A stretch of 8,652 nucleotides of DNA from Caulobacteraceae bacterium (GTDB lineage: Bacteria; Pseudomonadota; Alphaproteobacteria; Caulobacterales; Caulobacteraceae): positions 1 through 8,652 of the forward strand of contig SDZP01000135.1 of assembly GCA_004144935.1 (NCBI GenBank). Reading direction: 5' to 3'. Below, one piece after another: positions 1 to 4,986 of this stretch. Positions within the stretch are counted from its first letter, which is position 1; each line of letters starts with the position of its first letter. Position numbers and translations under genes: made by a program. The notes below the pieces were generated by a model. That model was not told the origin of the DNA, ran no database searches, and saw only the letters and a list, made by a program, of their open reading frames with translations.

Positions 1-394
1 TGGCCAGATCGGCGGCGGCGGCCTTCACTTCGGCCGAAGCCTGGGCCTCGGCCGAGGCGATCTTGCGCTCGGCCAGGGCGGCCCGGCGGGCGATGGTCTC
101 TTCCAGCTTGACCTGGGCGTCGACCGCCATGCGGGCGGCGTCGGCTTCGGCTGCGGCCAGCATGGCCGTCGCCTGCTTTTCGGCGTCTTCGCGTTGGCCG
201 CGGATTTCAGCCAGCAGGGCCTCGGCCTCGGCGCGCAGACGGGCGGCTTCGTCGAGGTCGGCCTGGATGGTGGCGGCCTTCTCGTCGAGCGCGCCGGCGA
301 TCTTCTTGAAACCGCCGACCAAGACGACGATGCCGAGGAAGACGATCAGGCCCCAGCCGACCCAGTTCTCGGGACTCCCCAGAAACTCGATCAT
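1..394 (-). CDS. atpF: F0F1 ATP synthase subunit b, N-terminal part (runs off the left edge)
   Basis: Subunit b is one of the two peripheral-stalk proteins that hold the F1 head against the rotating c-ring. The visible 131 residues start MIEFLGSPENWVGWG, followed by one membrane segment (about residues 11-28) and then a long charged, alanine-rich coiled coil (from about residue 30) with the AExxAxxA-type pattern of b subunits. The protein is cut at the left edge, so the C-terminal F1-contact region is missing. The start ATG at 394-392 shares one base with the TGA of the upstream b' gene (TGATG), which implies translational coupling. A purine-rich AAGGAAGGGG at 402-411, 7 nt before the ATG, serves as ribosome binding site. 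It is the last visible gene of the F0 operon. Its heptad pattern resembles the b' gene next door, as expected for paralogous stator subunits that form a heterodimer. Confidence 0.93.
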   Translation of the reverse strand, partial: MIEFLGSPENWVGWGLIVFLGIVVLVGGFKKIAGALDEKAATIQADLDEAARLRAEAEALLAEIRGQREDAEKQATAMLAAAEADAARMAVDAQVKLEETIARRAALAERKIASAEAQASAEVKAAAADLA

Positions 395-963
395 CAGCGG
401 GCCCCTTCCTTGACGGCCGTCAGGGCGGCGCTGAGGTCAGCGGCCCCGGGCGCGGCGCCGGTAAGCTTCTCGACGATGGCCGAGGCCGTGTCGGAGGCGA
501 TGGTCGCTACATGAGCCATGGCGGCGTCGCGCGAGGCCCGGATCCGGGTCTCGGCTTCCGCCATCTTGTCGGCCAGCTTGGCGTCCTCGGCGGCCTGACG
601 GGCCTGCGCTTCGGCCGTGGCCTTGGCGCGGGCGTCGGTGGCCAGCTTGTGCGACTTGGCGCGGGCCTCGGCCAGATCCGCCTGGGCCTGGGCGGCCTGG
701 GCGTTGGCTTCTTCCTGCACCTTGCGCGCCTGGTCGAGGGCGCCGGCGATGGTGTTGGTCCGCTCGTCGAGCACCTTGCGCAGACGCGGGGTGAAGACCC
801 GGGCCATCAGCACATAGAGGATGACGAACAGGATCAGCAGCCAGGCGATCTGACCCGCCCAGTGCTGGAACTCGAACTGCGGCAGACCCGCGCTGCCGTG
901 TTCGGCCGCGGTGCTCGCGTGTGTGTCGCCCGCCGTGGCGGCGTGCGGATCAGGACTGGCCAT
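394..963 (-). CDS. atpF2: F0F1 ATP synthase subunit b' (second b-type stator subunit)
   Basis: This is the b' partner of subunit b, found in alphaproteobacteria and photosynthetic bacteria and also named atpG or atpX. From the ATG at 963 it has 189 residues. It has a His/Ala/Thr-rich polar N-terminus, then LPQFEF (27-32), typical of b' just before the membrane. One membrane segment follows (about 36-54, ending LYVLMARVF), then a long alanine/glutamate/arginine coiled coil (60-165) and a short C-terminal domain. The frame is open further upstream to a GTG at 1002, which would add 13 residues. I prefer ATG 963 because GGAAAA lies 8 nt upstream, while the GTG and the ATG at 993 have no ribosome binding site. 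The gene lies 58 bp after atpE and overlaps atpF by one base. A hairpin sits directly in front of the chosen start. Confidence 0.93.
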   Translation of the reverse strand: MASPDPHAATAGDTHASTAAEHGSAGLPQFEFQHWAGQIAWLLILFVILYVLMARVFTPRLRKVLDERTNTIAGALDQARKVQEEANAQAAQAQADLAEARAKSHKLATDARAKATAEAQARQAAEDAKLADKMAEAETRIRASRDAAMAHVATIASDTASAIVEKLTGAAPGAADLSAALTAVKEGAR

Positions 964-964
964 A

Positions 965-983
965 CCGGTCTTTTCCAGACCGG
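965..983 (-). promoter_or_regulatory. Hairpin before atpF' with the ribosome binding site in its loop
   Basis: Seen directly: arms CCGGTCT (965-971) and AGACCGG (977-983) are perfect inverted repeats around a 5-nt loop. Read on the minus strand, the loop is GGAAA, the best Shine-Dalgarno candidate for the ATG at 963-961, and the stem ends one base before that ATG. No T-run follows, so it is not a standard intrinsic terminator. Because it lies between atpE and atpF', it may tune b' translation or protect the end of a processed atpE message. That role is inference. Confidence 0.45.
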
Positions 984-1021
984 CGCGCCGCATCAGCGAC
1001 ACGCCGGGCTTGTGAGAAGTC

Positions 1022-1246
1022 TTAGGCGGAGAAGATCAGGATGCCGAGCACGAAGGCCAGGATGCCCAGGGCTTCGGCGAGGGCGGCGCCCACGAACAGG
1101 TTGCCGATCTGGCTGGCGGCGGCCGACGGGTTGCGCAGGGCGCCCGTCAGGAAGCTGCCGAAGATGTTGCCAACGCCGATGCCGGCGCCGATCATGCCGA
1201 GGGTCGCGAGGCCCGCGCCGATGTACTTGTAGGTCGTCGGTTCCAT
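1022..1246 (-). CDS. atpE: F0F1 ATP synthase subunit c (rotor ring proteolipid)
   Basis: This 74-residue protein forms the proton-driven c-ring. It is a two-helix hairpin: helix 1 about residues 9-33 with the glycine-rich motif GAGIGVG (20-26), a polar loop RNPSA (38-42) that contacts the central stalk, and helix 2 about 47-72. The proton-carrying carboxylate is Glu58 in ALAEALG. The sequence continues with ILAFVLGILIFSA, and 74 residues is normal for an alphaproteobacterial c subunit. The helix 2 carboxylate site shows none of the polar ligand residues (such as the helix 2 E-S/T-x-x-Y pattern) typical of Na+-binding rings, so H+ coupling is expected. The start ATG at 1246-1244 has AGGA at 1258-1261, with 11 nt between. 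It is preceded by an unusual G-poor leader. Its product is needed in about ten copies per complex, unlike its operon neighbours. Confidence 0.97.
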   Translation of the reverse strand: MEPTTYKYIGAGLATLGMIGAGIGVGNIFGSFLTGALRNPSAAASQIGNLFVGAALAEALGILAFVLGILIFSA

Positions 1247-1297
1247 GACAGTTTTAGTCCTAGTGAGATGGTTAGAGAGGTTCGGTTTGGGCCGCTT
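1247..1297 (-). promoter_or_regulatory. G-poor, probably unstructured leader in front of atpE
   Basis: The 51 bases between the atpB stop and the atpE start contain only 7 G on the coding strand. The 30 bases at 1261-1290 contain a single G and are rich in C, A and T. This contrasts sharply with the G+C-rich surroundings. A region nearly without G can form little structure and gives ribosomes free access. E. coli atpE is known to have a translational enhancer in the equivalent leader, to meet the high demand for subunit c. That this leader plays the same role is inference. Confidence 0.45.
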
Positions 1298-2089
1298 TTA
1301 GTGGCCGTGACCGAGATTGACCACATCGTTCAGATAGATGGTGGTCAGAACGGCGAAGACGAAAGCCTGCAGGAAGGCCACGAGGAACTCGAGGGCCGTC
1401 AGGGCGGTGACCATCCCGAAGGACAGCGGCCCGACCAGGATACCCAGCCAGCCGATACCGCCGATGGCGGCGGCCCCGACGAAGCCGGCGAACACCTTCA
1501 GGGCGACGTGGCCGCCCATCATGTTGCCGAACAGACGCAGGGTCAGGGTGAGCGGGCGCAGCAGGAAGGAGGCGAACTCGATCGGGATGATGACCGGCAG
1601 CAGCGGCCACGGCACGCCGCCCGGCACGAACAGCTTGAAGAAGCCGAGGCCATGCTTGGCGAAGCCGACGATGAGCACCAGGGCGATGGTCACCACGCCG
1701 AAGGTGGCGGTCACGGCGATCTGCGACGTCGCGGTGAACATGTGAAAGACGCCGGGGATGTTCACCAGACCCAGGAAGTTCATCGCCAGGATGAACATGA
1801 AGATCGTGAACACGAACGGCATGTACTTGCGGCCTTCATGGCCGATGATCGAGGTGGTCAGATTGTCGATGAGGCCGAACATCTGCTCGCCGACGCCCTG
1901 CAGGCGGCCGGGCACGACCTTGGCGTTGGCGGTGACAACCGACATGAAGGCGACGATGGCGACAAAGGCGAGGGTCATCGCCAGGTGCGAGTTGGTGAAC
2001 GCCAGATCGACCGAGCCGATACCCGGCAGGGTGACGTCGGGGAGGTCGACGATCTTCTCGATCTTGAACTGATGCAACGGATCGGCCAC
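1298..2089 (-). CDS. atpB: F0F1 ATP synthase subunit a (proton channel)
   Basis: Subunit a holds the two proton half-channels against the c-ring in the membrane. From the chosen start it has 263 residues and five to six hydrophobic stretches (about 37-55, 92-112, 120-143, 161-182, 198-220, 225-252). The key arginine is Arg185 in LTLRLFGNM, the residue equivalent to E. coli Arg210. The C-terminal helix carries the conserved glutamate/glutamine face (ALEFLVAFLQAFVF, 232-245) and the protein ends in GHGH. The start is GTG at 2089-2087 (then ADPLHQFKIEKIV), supported by AAGGAG at 2100-2105, 10 nt upstream. The frame is open another 55 residues upstream, but that stretch is arginine-rich out-of-frame atpI sequence and is rejected. 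The ribosome binding site overlaps the atpI stop codon (TAAGGAG), so translation of the two genes is probably coupled. Confidence 0.96.
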   Translation of the reverse strand: MADPLHQFKIEKIVDLPDVTLPGIGSVDLAFTNSHLAMTLAFVAIVAFMSVVTANAKVVPGRLQGVGEQMFGLIDNLTTSIIGHEGRKYMPFVFTIFMFILAMNFLGLVNIPGVFHMFTATSQIAVTATFGVVTIALVLIVGFAKHGLGFFKLFVPGGVPWPLLPVIIPIEFASFLLRPLTLTLRLFGNMMGGHVALKVFAGFVGAAAIGGIGWLGILVGPLSFGMVTALTALEFLVAFLQAFVFAVLTTIYLNDVVNLGHGH

Positions 2090-2099
2090 GGGCCTATCG

Positions 2100-2105
2100 C
2101 TCCTT
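2100..2105 (-). promoter_or_regulatory. atpB ribosome binding site overlapping the atpI stop codon
   Basis: On the minus strand the sequence reads TAAGGAG: the TAA that ends atpI (2106-2104) supplies the first bases of AAGGAG, and the GTG start of atpB follows after 10 nt. This fixes the atpB start and points to terminating atpI ribosomes reloading on atpB. Confidence 0.7.
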
Positions 2106-2466
2106 AATCTTCGTCTTCGTCGTCGTCGACGATGGTGGGAAGCGGGGTATCGCCCTGCTCCGCCTTCGCCATGGCCATCAACCGGTTGGCCGTGCGCCGC
2201 GCCATATAGAGCGACAGCGCAAACCCCCCGAGGACCCCGCCGATCATGCCCCACGGCTTGGTCGGCAGGAACTGGTCGATGACCGCCCCGATAGCCAGAC
2301 CGATGAGCACGCCGCCCAGCAGTTCAGCCAGAATCCGCCAAGCCTGGCTGGTCGCCGCCTCGCCAGCCGCGTGCGACGCGGGTTTGGCGGTGCGCGCCTG
2401 GAGTGCGGCGGCCCGTTCGTCGAGGCGTTTCAGCGCCTCTTCGCGGTTTTCGTCGGCCCTAGGCAT
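2104..2466 (-). CDS. atpI: ATP synthase protein I (AtpI), F0 assembly factor
   Basis: AtpI is a small membrane protein that helps assemble the c-ring and is sometimes linked to Mg2+ supply. It is the usual first gene of F0 operons. From ATG 2466 it has 120 residues. The N-terminus is a charged helix (PRADENREEALKRLDERAAAL), followed by two membrane segments (about residues 42-63, ILAELLGGVLIGLAIGAVID, and 71-89, WGMIGGVLGGFALSLYMAR). The C-terminal tail ends in seven acidic residues (DDDEDED). The frame stays open to a TTG at 2559, but that TTG is the -35 box of the promoter, so the longer form cannot be made from this transcript. No strong ribosome binding site precedes ATG 2466, which suggests low expression, plausible for an assembly factor. 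AtpI sequences are poorly conserved; the call rests on topology and operon position. Confidence 0.88.
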   Translation of the reverse strand: MPRADENREEALKRLDERAAALQARTAKPASHAAGEAATSQAWRILAELLGGVLIGLAIGAVIDQFLPTKPWGMIGGVLGGFALSLYMARRTANRLMAMAKAEQGDTPLPTIVDDDEDED

Positions 2467-2532
2467 GGGAGCGGTCAGCTCTGCAAACGGCCTAGAAGAA
2501 CACCCTCCGGGCCCGGCTTGATCGGCGCGGAA

Positions 2533-2559
2533 CCTATAGACCCTGCTGCGGTGCGTCAA
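2533..2559 (-). promoter_or_regulatory. Housekeeping-sigma promoter of the F0 ATP synthase operon
   Basis: On the minus strand a -35 box TTGACG (2559-2554) followed by C, then 12 nt, then TCTATAGG (2540-2533). This agrees with the Caulobacter housekeeping pattern TTGACGS-N10-14-GCTANAWC at the -35 box and at the core CTA-A of the -10. Transcription would start near 2525-2528, giving a leader of about 60 nt before atpI. It lies 74 bp past the stop of the upstream flavoprotein gene, so the F0 operon need not depend on read-through. Confidence 0.65.
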
Positions 2560-2613
2560 GGCTGGTTCGGCAGTATTTAAAGCACTGAAAACGTTGCGCT
2601 TTTAGACCTCTTG

Positions 2614-3597
2614 TCAGGCCACCGCCGGTTCCCTGCCCCTGATCGCCGCCACCCGGCCGATAGCGGCCTCGGCCTCCGCCATGATGCGGCGCACGGTCTC
2701 GCCGGCCGGCAGGACGTCGTGCACGCCGCCGGCGCTCTGGCCCATGGCGAAGCAGCTCTTGTCGGGGTCGAGGTGCTCGGTCTGGCCGCCGATGCCGCCC
2801 ATGGCGTTGTTCTGGATGGAAATGCCGGCCTGGACCGGGAAGGGCTGGATGTCGCCCGGCCGCGATTCCCAGTCCTCGACATAGGGGTTCTTGCGCACCC
2901 GCATCGGCTTGCCGCTGTAGCAACGGGTGCGGACGGTGTCCTCGTCGACCGATTCGACGATGGTCTGGCGGTAGAGCTCGCCCGCATGGGCTTCGGTCGA
3001 GGCGATGAAGCGGGTGCCCATCCAGACGCCGACGGCGCCGAGGGCCAGGGAGGCCGCCAGGCCGCGTCCGTCGTAAAGCCCGCCGGCCGCCACCACCGGA
3101 ATCTTCACGGCCTCGACCGCCTGGGCGACGAGCGGCAGGGTTCCAACGAGGCCCGTGTGTCCGCCGCCCTCGCCGCCCTGGCAGATCACCGCGTCACAGC
3201 CGGCCTGCTCGGCCTTCACCGCATGTTTGACCGCGCCGCAGACGACCATGACCTTGAGCCCGGCCTTCTTGAGTTTCTCGAGGATGGGCATCGGAATCCC
3301 GAGCCCGGCGACGAACGAGGAGGCGCCTTCCTCGATAATCACATCCACGCTGGCGGTCAGGCTCTCCGGGCTCGCGGCCAGCAGGTCGACGCCGAAGGGA
3401 CCGTCCGTCAGCTTGCGCACGGCGCGCATCTGTTCGCGGATGAAGTCCGGCCCGCGTCCTGCCATGCCCAGCACGCCATAGCCGCCGGCGTTGGTCACCG
3501 CGGCCGCCAATTCGGCGTAGGAAACCCCGCCCATGCCGGCCAGCATGATCGGATGCTCGACGCCCAACAGGTCGCAGAGCGGGGTATGAAGGGTCAT
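2614..3597 (-). CDS. Nitronate monooxygenase / 2-nitropropane dioxygenase-family FMN protein
   Basis: A 327-residue TIM-barrel flavoprotein of the NMO/NPD family. These enzymes use FMN to oxidise toxic alkyl nitronates, while close relatives are NADH:quinone reductases or enoyl-ACP reductase FabK. Visible motifs are HPIMLAGMGGVS (15-26) near the N-terminus, then QGGEGGGHTG (140-149) containing the family's catalytic-type His147. The phosphate-binding AAGGLYDGRG (170-179) and MGTRF (193-197) complete the FMN site. Length is typical of the family. The start ATG at 3597 has GGGGAG (3605-3610) 7 nt upstream. It follows the NUDIX gene by 80 bp on the same strand and may share its transcript. The exact substrate cannot be read from sequence. 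The motif GGEGGGHTG fits NMO-type proteins better than FabK, and context gives no fatty-acid genes. Confidence 0.87.
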   Translation of the reverse strand: MTLHTPLCDLLGVEHPIMLAGMGGVSYAELAAAVTNAGGYGVLGMAGRGPDFIREQMRAVRKLTDGPFGVDLLAASPESLTASVDVIIEEGASSFVAGLGIPMPILEKLKKAGLKVMVVCGAVKHAVKAEQAGCDAVICQGGEGGGHTGLVGTLPLVAQAVEAVKIPVVAAGGLYDGRGLAASLALGAVGVWMGTRFIASTEAHAGELYRQTIVESVDEDTVRTRCYSGKPMRVRKNPYVEDWESRPGDIQPFPVQAGISIQNNAMGGIGGQTEHLDPDKSCFAMGQSAGGVHDVLPAGETVRRIMAEAEAAIGRVAAIRGREPAVA

Positions 3598-3677
3598 GGC
3601 GTTACTCCCCGCGGGCCGCTCTTCGGTAGTGATGGGGCCCGTCGTCGAGCATCAGAGGACGGGTTACGCGGCGGGCG

Positions 3678-4106
3678 TCAAGCGCCGAAGCGTTCCACCG
3701 CCTCACGGATGACGCGGCGGGTCTCTTCCCATTCGACGATTGCCAGCGCCTCTTCCAGCGTGAAGAATCTGGCGTCCGCGGCGTCGTCGCCGGCGACGGG
3801 ATCGCCGCCCAGCCAGCGGGCGGCATAGTCGATCATGATGTAGTGGCGGGTGGTCATCACCCCGTCGACCACGTCGATCAGGCCGAGAATCTCCGCCTCG
3901 ACCGAGGTTTCTTCGCGCAGTTCCCGCAGCGCGCCGGCCTGCAGGGTCTCGCCCCACTCCAACCGGCCGCCCGGCAGGCTCCACTGGCCCTGGCGGGGCG
4001 GGTTGCCGCGCTTGATCAGCAGAACCTCGTCCCCGCGCAGGCAGACGACCCCGACGGTGGGCACCGGTCGCGGCGAGGCGGTCTCTTCAAGGGGCGGCTG
4101 GCTCAT
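3678..4106 (-). CDS. NUDIX hydrolase, ADP-ribose pyrophosphatase-like
   Basis: A 142-residue NUDIX-fold enzyme that would hydrolyse a nucleoside diphosphate linked to another group, with Mg2+. The NUDIX box spans residues 47-69: Gly47, Glu53, then RELREE (61-66) carrying the metal-binding glutamates Glu62, Glu65 and Glu66. The usual glycine two places before the end of the box is Ser68. The preceding strand RGNPPRQGQWSLPGG (33-47) and following ILGLIDVVDGV resemble the COG1051 ADP-ribose pyrophosphatase group, but the substrate is not proven. The start ATG at 4106 lacks an obvious ribosome binding site; the gene begins only 22 bp after the hydroxybutyrate dehydrogenase stop, so translation probably depends on coupling. 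It sits in the middle of a three-gene same-strand run with the dehydrogenase before it and the NMO-type flavoprotein after it. Confidence 0.9.
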   Translation of the reverse strand: MSQPPLEETASPRPVPTVGVVCLRGDEVLLIKRGNPPRQGQWSLPGGRLEWGETLQAGALRELREETSVEAEILGLIDVVDGVMTTRHYIMIDYAARWLGGDPVAGDDAADARFFTLEEALAIVEWEETRRVIREAVERFGA

Positions 4107-4128
4107 GACGCGAGCTGTAGGCGCGCGA

Positions 4129-4920
4129 TCAGGCCGCCGTCCAGCCGCCGTCGATGGACAGGTGGGCGCCGTTGACCCCGGCCCCGGCCTGGCTGGCCAG
4201 ATAGAGGACCATGCCGTTCAGCTGGTCGAAGGTGATGAACTGCTTGCTGGGCTGGGCGGCGAGGATGACGTCCCGCACGACCGCGTCCTCGCTGAGGCCC
4301 CGCGCCTTGGCGGTGTCCTTGATCTGGCCGTCGACCAGGGGGGTGTGGACGTAGCCCGGGCAGATGGCGTTGCAGGTGACGCCGGCCTCGGCGATCTCCA
4401 GGGCGACGGTCTTGGTCAGGCCGAGCACCCCGTGCTTGGCCGCGACATAGGCGCCTTTGAAGGGGCTGGCGACCAGGCCGTGAGCCGAGGCGATGTTGAT
4501 GATCCGCCCGTGCTTGGCGGCCTTCATGATCGGCAGGGCCGCGCGGATGGCGTGGAAGTTGGACGTCAGGTTGATGGCGATGATCTGGTCCCACTTTTCG
4601 GTGGGAAACTGGTCGATCGGCGAGACGAACTGGATGCCCGCGTTGTTGACCAGGATGTCGAGCCGGCCGAAAGCGTTGTGCGCAAAGGCGACCATGTCGG
4701 CGATCTGCGCGCCGTCGGTCATGTCGGCGCCGTGGTAGCGGACGCGGACGCCGGTGGACTTTTCAAGGGCGGCGCGGGTCGACTCGATGGCGACGGGATC
4801 GCCAAGGCCATTGAGCACCACATCGACGCCGGCCTCGGCCAGGGCCTGGGCGATGGCGTGGCCGATACCGCTGGTCGAGCCGGTGACGATCGCCGCCTGG
4901 CCTTTGAGCCCATAGTCCAT
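4129..4920 (-). CDS. bdhA: 3-hydroxybutyrate dehydrogenase (short-chain dehydrogenase/reductase)
   Basis: Oxidises D-3-hydroxybutyrate to acetoacetate with NAD+, the step that recovers carbon from polyhydroxybutyrate. The 263-residue protein is a classical SDR: cofactor loop TGSTSGIG (13-20), Asp66 in GADMTD, NNAG (92-95), and the tetrad Asn117, Ser145, Tyr158 and Lys162. Substrate contacts known from Pseudomonas fragi hydroxybutyrate dehydrogenase (Gln94, His144, Lys152, Gln196) are all present with a constant offset of three, as Gln97, His147, Lys155 and Gln199, which supports this specific function rather than a generic SDR. It ends DGGWTAA, also typical. The start ATG at 4920 has GGAG (4928-4931) 7 nt upstream. 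The 66 bp before it contain two inverted repeats that could be control sites. It is first in a same-strand run with the NUDIX and NMO-type genes. Confidence 0.94.
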   Translation of the reverse strand: MDYGLKGQAAIVTGSTSGIGHAIAQALAEAGVDVVLNGLGDPVAIESTRAALEKSTGVRVRYHGADMTDGAQIADMVAFAHNAFGRLDILVNNAGIQFVSPIDQFPTEKWDQIIAINLTSNFHAIRAALPIMKAAKHGRIINIASAHGLVASPFKGAYVAAKHGVLGLTKTVALEIAEAGVTCNAICPGYVHTPLVDGQIKDTAKARGLSEDAVVRDVILAAQPSKQFITFDQLNGMVLYLASQAGAGVNGAHLSIDGGWTAA

Positions 4921-4945
4921 GAACGCGCTCCGACGTCTCTTATTG

Positions 4946-4974
4946 TGCGGCGCAGCATAGACCTTCGCGCCGCA
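4946..4974 (-). repeat. GC-rich inverted repeat between yaaA and bdhA
   Basis: Arms TGCGGCGC (4946-4953) and GCGCCGCA (4967-4974) are perfect 8-base inverted repeats around a 13-base spacer. It lies wholly in the gap between the yaaA stop and the bdhA start, 26 bases before the bdhA ATG. On the minus strand the stem is followed by CAATAAGAGA, not a T-run, so an intrinsic terminator for yaaA is doubtful. It could be an operator or a hairpin in the bdhA leader. Confidence 0.4.
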
Positions 4975-4986
4975 TCATTCGAGCGC

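Noticed and set aside
1..700. Recurrent GCC/GAG/CAG-rich similarity between atpF and atpF' (for example tggccagatc near 1 and ggccagatcc near 670).
   Set aside because: Explained by alanine/glutamate/arginine coiled-coil coding with biased codons in two paralogous subunits, not a DNA repeat element.
511..2107. Long plus-strand open frames opposite the ATP synthase genes (511-1248 and 1268-2107).
   Set aside because: They lie opposite clear atpF', atpE and atpB genes, have Gln/Gly/Arg/Asp-rich low-complexity products and no ribosome binding sites. Such frames are expected in very GC-rich DNA.
2090..2254. 55-residue N-terminal extension of atpB.
   Set aside because: It overlaps atpI, contains a run of arginines and is unlike any subunit a. 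The AAGGAG-GTG start at 2089 fits the family start VADPLHQF.
2579..2602. Possible terminator hairpin after the NMO-type gene (minus-strand arms AAAGCGC and GTGCTTT).
   Set aside because: The stem has a G-T wobble and mostly A-T pairs, a 10-base loop and no T-run after it; too weak to call.
3638..3663. Inverted repeat CCCGTC/GACGGG between the NUDIX and NMO-type genes.
   Set aside because: Six-base arms with a 14-base loop and no T-run are expected by chance in GC-rich DNA.
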